From NCBI GenBank assembly GCA_006247105.1, contig CM016928.1, positions 248,001-312,000 of the forward strand: 64,000 nt of DNA. The letters run 5' to 3'. How positions within the stretch are numbered: the stretch's first letter is position 1; the number at the start of each line of letters is the position of its first letter. Below, in pieces: positions 54,381-63,563 of the stretch. The notes under the pieces were generated by a model. The model did no database searches. It worked only from the letters and a program-made list of their open reading frames with translations, and was not told the DNA's origin. Origin of the DNA: Giardia muris. Taxonomy: Eukaryota; Fornicata; Diplomonadida; Hexamitidae. The position numbers were made by a program, and so were the translations under genes.

Positions 54381-57005
54381 ATGAGTGAAAGCTGGACGTC
54401 GGAGCTACGGCGGCTCGTGCAAGAGGCCTATCGCTTGAGCCAAGCGAATGGGCACTCGATCATTGGGACCTACCACTTGGCAAGTGCTCTTTTCGCGGAC
54501 GATTCCGGTCTCGGCTGTAACGCTGTTAGGAAGTCCGGCGGTGACATTGGAGTCCTCCGGAAGGCTATCGAGAAAGGACTGAGTAAGATACCCTCAGTCT
54601 CTCCCATTCCGGACACTCCAGGACAAACGGGCGGGTTTACGAGTACGATCCATAGGATGAAGACCTTGCAGAAAGAGGCTGGAGATAAGTATGCTTCGAC
54701 CTTCCATTTGGCAAAGGCCCTCTCTCAGGACGGGGATATTGGGCGCTGTCTTGGAGAGGCCAACATCCCCATCCATAGTTTCGTCTCCGCCCTCGATACC
54801 ATCCGTGGGAAGAAGCGTATCGATACTGATGATGCTGAGAAGAAATTCGAGGCTCTAGAGCAATATTGTGTCGATATGGTGACACGTGCAGAAGAGGGGA
54901 AGTATGATCCCCTCATTGCCCGTGATGCTGAACTACGTCGTCTCATTGAGATTCTGAGTCGTAGAACCAAGAATAACCCAGTTTTGACGGGTCCTGCAGG
55001 CGTTGGGAAGTCCGCCATTGTTGAGGGTCTCGCACAACGTATCATTCGGAATGATGTCCCCGATGGTCTTGCAAACGCACGTGTTTATGCATTGGATCTG
55101 ACGGCACTCATTGCTGGTGCCTCTTATCGTGGACAATTCGAGGAACGTTTGAAGTCCGTCCTTGACGAACTGAAAGAATCGGAGGGAAACGCAATTCTCT
55201 TCATAGACGAGCTGCATACCCTCCTCGGTGCTGGCGGCTCTGCGGGGACGTCGGACGCTGCGAACCTCTTGAAGCCCGCGCTCGCTCGTGGCGAGATCAG
55301 GTGCATTGGGGCGACGACCACTGAGGAGTATCGTCAATTCGTTGCCAAGGACCGTGCCTTTGAGCGGCGATTTGCAGAGGTTCTGGTTGCAGAACCGAAC
55401 GTGGAGGACACGATCTCGATTCTTCGAGGCTTGTCGGACCGCTATCAAACGCATCACCAGGTGCGTATCACAGATGGGGCACTCGTCTCTGCTGCTCAGC
55501 TCGCAAACAGATACATTCGTTCTCTGGGGCGTCACAACCCCGACGCCGCCATCGATCTTATCGATGAAGCATGTGCGGCGATGCGAGTCTCTCTTGATTC
55601 GCAACCCGAGAAGCTTGACGAGCTCAATCGACGTCGAACTCGTCTTCTCATCGAGGCGGAGGCCTTGAAACGCGAGGCGGATGTCCGCCCCAACGATGAG
55701 CAGATTCAGAAGCGTCAACGAGCACTGCAGGACGATATCAACGCCATCGACAAGGAGATGGTCCCCCTTGAGAAGCAGTACCGTGCAGAAAGAAAGGCCG
55801 TTGATGAAGTCAGTCGTCTCAAGGCGAAACTACGTGATTTGACCGAGAAGCTTGAGCTGTGTGAGAGGCGTGGGGAGGTGCAGCGTGCCGCAGACCTCAA
55901 ATATGGTGCTATCCCGGATCTTGAGGCACAAGTTAAGAAGCTTGAGGGTGAGCATGCTCGAGGACAGTCTGAGAAGCATCTCCTCTCGGCGATCGTGACA
56001 GAGAACGAGATCGCAGCGGTCGTCTCGAAGTGGACCGGCGTTCCAGTTAGTAAGCTAACGCGGTCTGATCGACAGAAGTTGTTACAGCTCGAGGACCAGC
56101 TCAACAAGCGTGTGATTGGACAAGAGCCCGCGGTCAAGGCCGTGTCCTCCGCGATTCTACGTGCGCGGACGGGACTGGCGCGTCCAACCCAACCTCTCGG
56201 CAGCTTCCTCTTCTTAGGTACCTCGGGGGTCGGAAAAACCCACCTCGCCAAGTCCATCGCTGAAGAATTGTACGACACAGAGGAGGCGATGATCCGGATC
56301 GACATGTCTGAGTATACGGAGCCTCATAGCATCAGCCGACTCATTGGGGCGCCACCAGGGTACGTCGGCTACGAGAAGGCGGGCCAATTGACCGAAGCCG
56401 TCAGTCGGAAGCGTTATGCCGTCATCCTCTTCGATGAGATCGAAAAGGCTCACCCGAAGATCCTTCTGATCCTCCTGCAGATCCTTGACGATGGACGCCT
56501 CACAGATGGCCAAGGAAACACCGTCGACTTCACCAACACGGTTATTATGATGACCAGCAACCTTGGGAGCCGCGGGCTTCTCGAGGCCTACGAGAAGGGG
56601 GCCCTCTCGCCGAGGGAGAAGGAGCTGGCGCGCGAGGGCGTCATGGAGGCCGTTCGTGGACATCTACCACCGGAGTTGATCAACCGGATGGACGACATCA
56701 TCGTCTTCGAGCCTCTGTCTCGTGCCGTCCTCTCCCAGATCTTCCAGCAGCTCTGTAAGGACCTGGAGAGACGGCTCATCAAGGAGACTGATATGCATCT
56801 CAAGGTCGATGACAAAGTCGTCACCCTCGCCCTTCAGGACTCAGACATGATTTACGGCGCACGTCCGCTTCGCCGTTTCATCGAGCGTGAGATCACCACA
56901 GAGGTCGCCAAGCGAATCCTGGAATGCCCTGTGAAGGGACAAGGACAAGAAAAGACCGTCACCGTCGGCGTCGAAGGCTCCCATCTCGTCGTCAAGATCG
57001 TCTAA
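54381..57005 (+). CDS. ClpB: ClpB/HSP104-type disaggregase
   Basis: This 874-residue protein has all ClpB parts: Clp N domain (1-145), AAA-1 with Walker A GPAGVGKSA (204-212) and DELHTLLGAGG, a coiled-coil middle domain (about 410-530), AAA-2 with GTSGVGKTH (613-621), the GYVGYEKAG pore loop and LFDEIEKAH, then the C-terminal helical domain. The length matches HSP101/HSP104. It pulls polypeptides from aggregates through a hexamer pore, with HSP70. No clear targeting peptide is seen, so it is probably cytosolic. The ATG follows CTCACAGAAA. Confidence 0.97.
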   Translation: MSESWTSELRRLVQEAYRLSQANGHSIIGTYHLASALFADDSGLGCNAVRKSGGDIGVLRKAIEKGLSKIPSVSPIPDTPGQTGGFTSTIHRMKTLQKEAGDKYASTFHLAKALSQDGDIGRCLGEANIPIHSFVSALDTIRGKKRIDTDDAEKKFEALEQYCVDMVTRAEEGKYDPLIARDAELRRLIEILSRRTKNNPVLTGPAGVGKSAIVEGLAQRIIRNDVPDGLANARVYALDLTALIAGASYRGQFEERLKSVLDELKESEGNAILFIDELHTLLGAGGSAGTSDAANLLKPALARGEIRCIGATTTEEYRQFVAKDRAFERRFAEVLVAEPNVEDTISILRGLSDRYQTHHQVRITDGALVSAAQLANRYIRSLGRHNPDAAIDLIDEACAAMRVSLDSQPEKLDELNRRRTRLLIEAEALKREADVRPNDEQIQKRQRALQDDINAIDKEMVPLEKQYRAERKAVDEVSRLKAKLRDLTEKLELCERRGEVQRAADLKYGAIPDLEAQVKKLEGEHARGQSEKHLLSAIVTENEIAAVVSKWTGVPVSKLTRSDRQKLLQLEDQLNKRVIGQEPAVKAVSSAILRARTGLARPTQPLGSFLFLGTSGVGKTHLAKSIAEELYDTEEAMIRIDMSEYTEPHSISRLIGAPPGYVGYEKAGQLTEAVSRKRYAVILFDEIEKAHPKILLILLQILDDGRLTDGQGNTVDFTNTVIMMTSNLGSRGLLEAYEKGALSPREKELAREGVMEAVRGHLPPELINRMDDIIVFEPLSRAVLSQIFQQLCKDLERRLIKETDMHLKVDDKVVTLALQDSDMIYGARPLRRFIEREITTEVAKRILECPVKGQGQEKTVTVGVEGSHLVVKIV

Positions 57006-57029
57006 CCCGCTTATCTCGTGTGAATCCAT

Positions 57030-59351
57030 TTACACTCCTGGAGGCCTGGGGGCTGGAGGAGTCCGCGCTCGTACTCGTGTGAGCCGCGTCTCGAGGTCTG
57101 CAATCGTCGCCTGTTGCTGCTGCAATCTGGCAGACATCGCGCTCCCCTCGTCGTAGAGCCGCTGGGTCACTGCCTCGCTCTGCTGGACCTGACGCCGCAG
57201 TGTTGCGTTCTCGGCCGCCAGGTCTGCTAGTCTCCGCGCCTGGTCTCCTTGTATCTCGCTCAGAGACGTTGCACTCGTGCTCACACTGGTCTCGGACCGT
57301 CGATCCAGAAGCTCCTTCTCAAGCCCAAGCATCTTTGCTTGGAGACTAGCGTTCTCCGAGACCACACGTGTGTATTCGTCCTGAAGGGCCAGGAGTTGTG
57401 CCTGTGCGCTCTTCTTAAGAGCAACCGCTTCGTCACGTACAGTCTCGGCGTGCGAGACACGATCTGCAAGTTCCCGCTCCGTTGCAGTGCCACTAGCCAG
57501 AGCGCGTTCGAGATCTCCACGTAGCTGGCGTGCCTCCGCCTCCAACTGCTCACGTACACCCGAGGCTTCTGCGAGCAAGCGACCATCTCGACTTCCCCTC
57601 TCGATGAGAGCCGTTTGCTCTGCTCGGAGCTGTGCTGCCTCTGCCGCAAGAATCCGGTTCTCTGTGAGTGCAGCAGCCTCGGCCCGTTTGGCGGCGTCGC
57701 AGGTCCCTTGTAGAGTGGCCATTTCCGCCCGTCGAGCATCGAGTTCTGCGGTGGCCGTTGCTGCCGCATCCTCGGCGAGGGCAAAGCGGGCCTGTAACGC
57801 CCGGAGGGCGTCTTCCTTCTCGGCGAGGGCTGCAGTCTGTTCTGCGAGTTTGACCGTCAAATCTGTCGTCTCGACGCCCTTGGCGGAAAGCAGACGATCG
57901 CTTTCATCGAGACGGGACTGGAGAAGTGCGAGTTGCTCCTGAATCGTCTTATCTTTATCTGCAGTGCTCCTAGTTGCCGCCCTCAAAGCCTCTTCCGCGT
58001 CCTTTGTGCGCTGTTTGGCCGCCTCCAGCTCGCGTTCCAAGCCTTGGCAGCGCAAAACGAGGTCATCGTGGGCGACGGTCTTGTCTTCGAGCTTGCGCCG
58101 TAGCTTCTCGACCTCGTCTTGAGCGTCACGCAGCTGTTCACGAAGCTCGTCATTCTCTTGCGACAGGTACTTGCTTGGAGCTAACACAGTTCGTTCTCCG
58201 GGCGCTGGACTGGAAGGGTCGGGCGGAAGTGTGGGGGCAGTTCCAGAGGCGGTACTGCAACCACCACCACCGCCACCACCCAGGAGAGGGTCTGTCGCAC
58301 TGACATCTACGCCAACACCGACGCCAAAACAGCGCATCTTCTGGACTGCCTCTCCGACGGCGCCTGTGAAGCCATTGGAAAGGCGTCTGCGTTGGACCTG
58401 GTCCTGTTCGAGGACGACGTCCAGGGCGAAGCGGTCCAAGGACTGGCGCAGAGAATCGACGGAGGGGTCGGTCCCATACGGCAACGAGGTTGAAGCAGGT
58501 GCACGAGCCGCTCCAGGCGGTGCAAGACGACTGAGACTGAGAGCGCTCGAGCTTGTGCTCCCCTCTCGTTCATATCCACGAACGACGTCATCGTGGGCGA
58601 AGTGGACGCTTGCGCCCGGACCGGACCTCGATGCAGTGCTGGATGACCGCATGGGCGTCCGTGCACTCGAGGCGCGTAATTGTGCTTGGATCTGTGCGGC
58701 ATATTCTCCGGGGCGATACGGAAGGGCGTCGAGGCCCGGGACACCAGCGGAGAGGACGATCCCGCCATCTCCTTGCGTGATGGGGAGGGGACGACAGACC
58801 TCACGTGGGAAGTCTGGGACGGTGACCGTCTGGGACAGGTGCGCGGCGAAGCCGAAACGACGCTGAATGAAAGTGCAGATGGTCTGGGTGAGCAGGAGGG
58901 TCTGGAGACGCCACTCACCGGCGAAGAGGTCGCCACTGAAATGAAGTTCCGGGTCGTACCGACTCATACAACGACAGAAGAGGGCTACGATGACGTGGTA
59001 GACCGCCATCAGGTGTGCGAGGGGGTAGAAGCGGAGGAGCCGGTCGACGCAATCTGCGACCATGCGGAGAGCCTCCTGGAGGTAGCTGGAGGTGAGCGGC
59101 TGGTGGAGACAGCGCATCAGGGAGGCGTAGGGGACGTTGAAGACCATGAGCCCATGGAGGATCTGCTCGAGCTTCGGGCCGAGCTGGCCCTCCTCGACGC
59201 TCCGCTCGGTCGTTAGCGCCCCGAAGTCGCGGTACTCGACCTGGCGGGCGCTGACGAGGAACGCGAGGTTATTGACGATCGCGATGCTCTGGGCGAGGTC
59301 ATTGACGAGCGCCTCGCGGTTGTGGGCCTCGACGGCCTCGACGGTGGCCAT
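57030..59351 (-). CDS. Coiled-coil protein with globular N-terminal domain
   Basis: This 773-residue protein has a helical, probably folded N-terminal part (1-185). A Ser/Ala/Pro linker with a poly-Gly run follows, then a long coiled coil (about 400-750) rich in Ala/Glu/Leu. It ends in a Pro-rich tail. The ATG at 59351 is preceded by AAAAAAGAGCGTTGG; an in-frame ATG at 59369 would add six residues. A cytoskeletal or centrosomal scaffold role is plausible but unproven. The TAA lies 24 bp from the ClpB stop. Confidence 0.8.
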   Translation of the reverse strand: MATVEAVEAHNREALVNDLAQSIAIVNNLAFLVSARQVEYRDFGALTTERSVEEGQLGPKLEQILHGLMVFNVPYASLMRCLHQPLTSSYLQEALRMVADCVDRLLRFYPLAHLMAVYHVIVALFCRCMSRYDPELHFSGDLFAGEWRLQTLLLTQTICTFIQRRFGFAAHLSQTVTVPDFPREVCRPLPITQGDGGIVLSAGVPGLDALPYRPGEYAAQIQAQLRASSARTPMRSSSTASRSGPGASVHFAHDDVVRGYEREGSTSSSALSLSRLAPPGAARAPASTSLPYGTDPSVDSLRQSLDRFALDVVLEQDQVQRRRLSNGFTGAVGEAVQKMRCFGVGVGVDVSATDPLLGGGGGGGCSTASGTAPTLPPDPSSPAPGERTVLAPSKYLSQENDELREQLRDAQDEVEKLRRKLEDKTVAHDDLVLRCQGLERELEAAKQRTKDAEEALRAATRSTADKDKTIQEQLALLQSRLDESDRLLSAKGVETTDLTVKLAEQTAALAEKEDALRALQARFALAEDAAATATAELDARRAEMATLQGTCDAAKRAEAAALTENRILAAEAAQLRAEQTALIERGSRDGRLLAEASGVREQLEAEARQLRGDLERALASGTATERELADRVSHAETVRDEAVALKKSAQAQLLALQDEYTRVVSENASLQAKMLGLEKELLDRRSETSVSTSATSLSEIQGDQARRLADLAAENATLRRQVQQSEAVTQRLYDEGSAMSARLQQQQATIADLETRLTRVRARTPPAPRPPGV
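58258..58281 (+). repeat. CCA/CCG triplet run inside coding DNA
   Basis: A short run of CCA/CCG triplets encodes the poly-glycine stretch of the coiled-coil protein on the minus strand. Triplet length change would keep the frame. Confidence 0.6.
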
Positions 59352-59392
59352 CCAACGCTCTTTTTTCATCTCGGAACAAAGAGCAAAGAGAG

Positions 59393-60274
59393 ATGAGCAC
59401 CTTGTCGTCGGACGTGACCGTCGCAATCAGCCTGCTTCGGAACCTGCACCGCGTCCTCCGGACCGAGCGCGCGACCGGCTACGACTTCTCGACGAGCTTC
59501 TTTGACGCGATCGAGGTCCGGCGTCTGGTGGAGGTGGTCCTCGAGGGGATCACGCGGCAGGTGGAGGGCAGGAACCAGCGAGCGACGCTTCTGGTGTCGC
59601 GCCAGAACCTCCCGGCGATCGCCTTCAGTGGGGTCTTCACGAGGAGGAGCGGGAGCACCAACTTCGTCATCAGACACACGTACGACCTGCACGAGCTCGA
59701 CCAGATCCGCCTCCTCTACGGGGTGAATCCGCACCTTCTGAGCCCCGAGACTGAGCTGTTCCTTTCCCAGGACTACCTGAAGAAGGCGCTCCTGGCGCTC
59801 AATGACGACCTGGCGGAACGAGAGGAGCAGGAGGAGCTCGCCCTGTACGTCAACAACCTGCGGACCTCCACGTACCAGTTCACTAACGGCGTTCTGGCAC
59901 TCCTGTACGACCGGACGCTCTACTGCGCCCTGGTGAAACGGGACCTGCTCCACGCCTTCGACAGCGAGTACAGCGTCGACCGGGTGCGGAAGGGGCAGCA
60001 CCTGGCGTACCATGACCTGATCCGGAGGACCCTGCAGTGCCTGGCGCAGCTCCACGACGCCTCGGAGAGTCTGGAGGCATATCCGATACGATCGAGTGCG
60101 ACTCTTCTGGAATACCTCCAACAGAAAGACGACGAGTTCGTCGAGTACAACCGACTGCAGAGCGCACTCGACCCTACGAAGGGGCTGCCAGTGGGCGTTT
60201 TCCACCTCATCTCGACGGCCGCCCTTTCGAATCCGTCAGTCCTGCGCGCGGTCACCGGCTTCAATCCTCCTTGA
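59393..60274 (+). CDS. Hypothetical protein, 293 aa
   Basis: This is a mainly helical protein I cannot assign. Notable stretches are SQDYLKKALLALNDDLAEREEQEELALYV-like helices near 125-150 and LYDRTLYCALVKRDLLHAF near 170. No motif for catalysis, membrane or nucleic-acid binding is seen. The ATG follows CAAAGAGCAAAGAGAG, the A-rich part of the divergent promoter. Its 3' end overlaps a possible small minus-strand gene by 14 bp. Confidence 0.75.
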   Translation: MSTLSSDVTVAISLLRNLHRVLRTERATGYDFSTSFFDAIEVRRLVEVVLEGITRQVEGRNQRATLLVSRQNLPAIAFSGVFTRRSGSTNFVIRHTYDLHELDQIRLLYGVNPHLLSPETELFLSQDYLKKALLALNDDLAEREEQEELALYVNNLRTSTYQFTNGVLALLYDRTLYCALVKRDLLHAFDSEYSVDRVRKGQHLAYHDLIRRTLQCLAQLHDASESLEAYPIRSSATLLEYLQQKDDEFVEYNRLQSALDPTKGLPVGVFHLISTAALSNPSVLRAVTGFNPP

Positions 60275-60446
60275 CCCCCTTCGGGAACCTCCCAAGAATG
60301 ACGCCCGGAACCCGTCGGATTAGCGTGTGGAGCCTATGGACGGCCGCAGACCTGAGGGAGATGACCGCCCCCGCGACCATGGACGTCCCAGGGGCCTCCT
60401 CCGTCCTCCCTGCCTTCTCTACCATCCCCACCGTTGCGCTGACCAT
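60261..60446 (-). CDS. Possible small protein, 61 aa
   Basis: This ORF almost exactly fills the gap between two convergent genes. Its ATG follows GCCATAAATC, a local AT-rich leader in otherwise GC-rich DNA, 13 bp after the upstream gene's TGA. The product is basic and may hold one amphipathic or weakly hydrophobic helix (SMVAGAVISLRSA). No family recognised. A competing plus-strand ORF (60298-60534) lacks a good leader. Confidence 0.4.
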   Translation of the reverse strand: MVSATVGMVEKAGRTEEAPGTSMVAGAVISLRSAAVHRLHTLIRRVPGVILGRFPKGVKED

Positions 60447-60459
60447 GATTTATGGCGCC

Positions 60460-61617
60460 TCACTGTACGCTGACGACCTCGGTTCGCATCCTACGGTTCA
60501 GGAACGGCGAGAACGAGGCGCCCCGATCGCGTAGGTTCTCCGCGATCGCCGCGTCGACGCTCGAGTGGTGCATCTCATTCCCGGTCACAACGTGCGGGTC
60601 TGCGCAGTTGGTGACGGCGAGGACGCAATCCGGAGTGCTGGGAGGCTTCAGAGCGTCGTCGTGGCTGAAGAGGCACCGGATTCCTAGCGGCTCGCACGCC
60701 CGCAGAATCTCCTCGCTCCTGGGGAAGAACGGAAGCTCGAGGTAGCGGATGGCGTTCTGAGCCTTGAAGGAGGCCGTTCTGCCGTACACCTCGACGCCCC
60801 GTGCGACGCCCAAGTGTATGTTGGCGGAGATCATCGCCTGGTACGCGCCGCTGAAGAAGCCTGCGCCGTACCGGAGGAACTTGAAGTGGAGCGCGTCTCC
60901 CGTCGCCCGCGAGGCCACAGCCGCATTGAGGGCGACGCAGGCCTGGCAGAAGTCGAAGGCCACGAAACTCTGGTACGCGTGCGTGTCGAAATAGACGGTT
61001 CCACCCCCACAGCGTCTGTACCGGCCAGTCTTATCTCTCTGCACGTCATCCAGCGTCGGGCGCGGCTCTCCGACGACGCGCGAGAAGATCTCGTCGTCGA
61101 GCTCGCCACGAGGGACTCCCGGGCCGTGGAGGACCAGCCTCCCAGTGTTGTACGGCTGCTGGAACTGTAAACCGATGAGGTCGACGAGGTACAAGCGCTG
61201 GGCGCACGTGGTTAACGGGCTGGCGCCCCCAAAGCCTCCGTACGCCCTCCCATGCGTCAGGCCGACGATGACGATCAGTTTCACTAGGTCCTTGAGGCTG
61301 TAGAGCTTCTCGGGGGCCAGTCCGGGCCCAAAACCCTGGTACAACTCCTTCCGGATGCACCCAGTGACGTTCCTTGCCTCGTTCCGTGCCAGCATGCAGA
61401 GGGACAGGAGAGGATCAGCGACCGTCAGAACTCGCCGCTGGCCATCCCTCCCCTTCTCCCCGTCGGTTACGACGATCTCGACGGGCCCCGGAATCAACCT
61501 CTCCGCCAGCGCCCTGACCCAGGAGGAGGCGTAGACACAAACGCCCTCGTCCTGGCACGCCTCCTCGCCGATCTCCTCGAGCCGCTGGCCCGACCGCAAG
61601 CAGGCCCGCGCCCTCAT
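60460..61617 (-). CDS. Hypothetical protein, 385 aa
   Basis: This is a globular protein with mixed alpha/beta character and conserved-looking Gly-rich turns (GRAYGGFGGASPL, RRCGGGTVYFDTHAY, FLRYGAGFFSGAY). A strand followed by Asn-rich residues near the C-terminus (CVLAVTNCADPHVV) slightly recalls nucleotide-binding folds. I do not recognise the family. The ATG overlaps the upstream TGA as ATGA, and the preceding GAAGAAGA codons are its likely initiator. Confidence 0.75.
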   Translation of the reverse strand: MRARACLRSGQRLEEIGEEACQDEGVCVYASSWVRALAERLIPGPVEIVVTDGEKGRDGQRRVLTVADPLLSLCMLARNEARNVTGCIRKELYQGFGPGLAPEKLYSLKDLVKLIVIVGLTHGRAYGGFGGASPLTTCAQRLYLVDLIGLQFQQPYNTGRLVLHGPGVPRGELDDEIFSRVVGEPRPTLDDVQRDKTGRYRRCGGGTVYFDTHAYQSFVAFDFCQACVALNAAVASRATGDALHFKFLRYGAGFFSGAYQAMISANIHLGVARGVEVYGRTASFKAQNAIRYLELPFFPRSEEILRACEPLGIRCLFSHDDALKPPSTPDCVLAVTNCADPHVVTGNEMHHSSVDAAIAENLRDRGASFSPFLNRRMRTEVVSVQ

Positions 61618-62561
61618 TCTTCTTCTCCCGCACGCACAAGCTCGACCAGGTCTCCGTCACGAGTGCAGATCACGGCCTCCCCCCCGCCCACGCTCGGGCT
61701 GTCGAGGAGGCAGACTCTGACGACGTTTTCTCCAGCATCCCCGGTCACATGCTCGAGGTGGGCGCTCCCCAAGACCAGCAGGCCACCCGGGCACGGGAGG
61801 AGCGCCTGGATCGCGTCGGTTTGTGTCGGAGTGATGGCGGACGTCACAGATCGTCCGCCGGGCGCCAGGAGCTCCGCGACGCGGACGAGGAGCAAAAATC
61901 CGGAGTTTGTCCCGAAGGCGACCAGCTCTTCCGTGTAGCGCGCAGCAGAGATGATCGCGAGCGCCTCGTGGTGGGCTGCGAGGCCGTCGGGGAGGATCAC
62001 ATCGACGGGCCTGCATCCCTCCGCTCCTCCGTCCTCATCGTAGACGTGCAGGAGCGCCCCCTCGCCATAGAAGACGACGCTTGAGGAGACCGTCAAGCCT
62101 CCGAGGAGGACGTAGCCGTCTGGGGCCTCGTTGGGTCCTGAAGAAGGCCTCGCGGCCAGGACGTTTGTGATCGTCCCAGCCGCCCCCTGCTGCAGCAAGA
62201 TGCGATCCGGGCGCGGGAACACCGGCCGGCACTTCGGGTTGGGGTCGAGCGTGAGGATACGGTCCTCCTGGCGTCCCAGGACGTCCATGACGACTCCCTC
62301 GCCGTTCTGGCAGATGATGAGCAGGGGGATGGAGGGGGCGAGGAGGGCGTCCTCCGAGGCCGTCTCGCAGGAGAGGAGGAAGAGGATCGTGCTAGAGAAC
62401 CTACGAACGCGCCTAGCCTCGAGGTTCCGGTCGATGGCGAACAAGGAGCCGTCCAGAGTCCCCACGTATAGCCGGCGCGCGTACCCGACGCAGGTGACGA
62501 GGCCCGGGACCCTCCCGAGCCGCGAGACGCTGAGGAGCTGCGCCTTTGGCAGGTTTGGCAT
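61614..62561 (-). CDS. Beta-propeller-like protein, 315 aa
   Basis: Repeated beta strands of WD40-like character are visible: RLYVGTLDGSLFAIDRNLE, LLIICQNGEGVVMDVLGR, LVAFGTNSGFLLLVRV and AVICTRDGDLVELV. Together they suggest a six- to seven-bladed propeller with weak sequence signature. Role unknown. The ATG at 62561 faces the CFAP161 gene across a 75-bp divergent promoter. Its TGA overlaps the next gene's ATG. Confidence 0.68.
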   Translation of the reverse strand: MPNLPKAQLLSVSRLGRVPGLVTCVGYARRLYVGTLDGSLFAIDRNLEARRVRRFSSTILFLLSCETASEDALLAPSIPLLIICQNGEGVVMDVLGRQEDRILTLDPNPKCRPVFPRPDRILLQQGAAGTITNVLAARPSSGPNEAPDGYVLLGGLTVSSSVVFYGEGALLHVYDEDGGAEGCRPVDVILPDGLAAHHEALAIISAARYTEELVAFGTNSGFLLLVRVAELLAPGGRSVTSAITPTQTDAIQALLPCPGGLLVLGSAHLEHVTGDAGENVVRVCLLDSPSVGGGEAVICTRDGDLVELVRAGEEE

Positions 62562-62636
62562 CTTCCGAGGGGGGCGAAAATCCGAATCCGGAATCCGGGG
62601 ACCGAAAACAAAAATTCTGGGAATCCGAGAGCGACG
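62562..62636. promoter_or_regulatory. 75-bp divergent promoter with AATCCG repeats
   Basis: This lies between the propeller-like gene (minus) and CFAP161 (plus). It has four AATCCG hexamers, three of them in tight succession near 62580-62597 and one near 62621, plus an A-rich core, GAAAACAAAAATT. The surrounding DNA is very GC-rich, so the AT-rich core stands out. Confidence 0.5.
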
Positions 62637-63563
62637 ATGAGCATCCCGGGAGTGACGCAGAACATCTACTCGTGCCGCACCATGATCAACAACTGGTACG
62701 AGGAGCGGGCGCAGCGGGAGGAGGTCCTGCGGCGGTATCTGGAGCGGGAGGCGAGCGGGGATCTGAAGGCCCACCGGGTCATCGCGCAGATGGAGAACAT
62801 CCTGAAGCCCGCGGCGCTCGCGGACGCGCGCGTCCTCTTCGAGGGCGACGGGGTCCTCCTCGTCAACCACAACGCGCGGGCGCTGATGCTCGCCTGCGAC
62901 CCGCGCTACCCGCTGAAGGAGTACCCGGACGGCTGCCGGGTCAGCCTGTGCGAGGGCGTCGCGCCCCTCCGCCGCTCCGTCTTCCACGCCCGCCGGGTCG
63001 CCCAGGCGCTGACGGACCAGAACCTGGTCAAGTACGGGAAGCGGCTGGCTTACATGTTCACAGCGCAGGAGCTGGCGAGCCACGAGACGAAGCTGTCGAC
63101 GCTCTCCGCGACGAACGCGATCGGGGAGGACGTCCCGATCCGCTACGGCGAGCGGATCAACATCCTCTGCGACGTCGACATGATCGCAGACTCCGACAAG
63201 TTCGGGAAGATAGGGGGCGCGGGAGACGAAGTCGGGCTCGGCTGCGTCCGGGTCCCGGGGTCGTCGACGATCCACGTCGTCATCGGGCCGCTGGGCTGCC
63301 TCCACAAGGACGCGGAGTTCGTTATCGAGCCGTTCCACGCGAGCCTCCGCCTCGAGCTGGAGGGCCACCCGGTCCTCCTCGACCAGCCCGTCGTCGTCCG
63401 CCACTGCGCGACCGGGCACTGCATCGGCAGCGGGGAGGCGCCCAAGCCCGCCCCGACGGACCTCGACGCCCCCGAGTTCCTCTGCCAGTGCCGCTCCGTC
63501 CTCAACCAGCACCGGCGCGAGACGGAGCCGAACCTCTTCACCCTGACCTGCGGGCGCGACTGA
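62637..63563 (+). CDS. CFAP161: Cilia- and flagella-associated protein 161
   Basis: This 308-residue protein aligns with the human CFAP161 layout. It has NNWYEERAQREEVLRRYLE at the N-terminus (compare GNWNED-LEEELMKDFLEK), followed by FEGDGVLLVNHNARAL (GDKVMLVNPDD), VIGPLGCLHKDAEFVIEP, LELEGHPVLLDQPVVVRHC, and GHC/GSG near the C-terminus. CFAP161 is a microtubule inner protein of motile axonemes, fitting Giardia's eight flagella. The ATG at 62637 matches the family start. The last 26 bp overlap the convergent gene. Confidence 0.85.
   Translation: MSIPGVTQNIYSCRTMINNWYEERAQREEVLRRYLEREASGDLKAHRVIAQMENILKPAALADARVLFEGDGVLLVNHNARALMLACDPRYPLKEYPDGCRVSLCEGVAPLRRSVFHARRVAQALTDQNLVKYGKRLAYMFTAQELASHETKLSTLSATNAIGEDVPIRYGERINILCDVDMIADSDKFGKIGGAGDEVGLGCVRVPGSSTIHVVIGPLGCLHKDAEFVIEPFHASLRLELEGHPVLLDQPVVVRHCATGHCIGSGEAPKPAPTDLDAPEFLCQCRSVLNQHRRETEPNLFTLTCGRD

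Noticed and set aside
60298..60534. Plus-strand 78-codon ORF in the gap after 60274
   Set aside because: No AT-rich leader, and it overlaps the end of the minus-strand gene. The minus ORF at 60261-60446 fits the local gene pattern better.
31748..61617. Bacterial origin suggested by ATGA overlaps and tight tandem genes
   Set aside because: The same block encodes SRP54, a SUMO ligase, CCCH fingers and an ankyrin pseudokinase, and lacks ribosome-binding sites. The packing is a Giardia-type eukaryotic trait.
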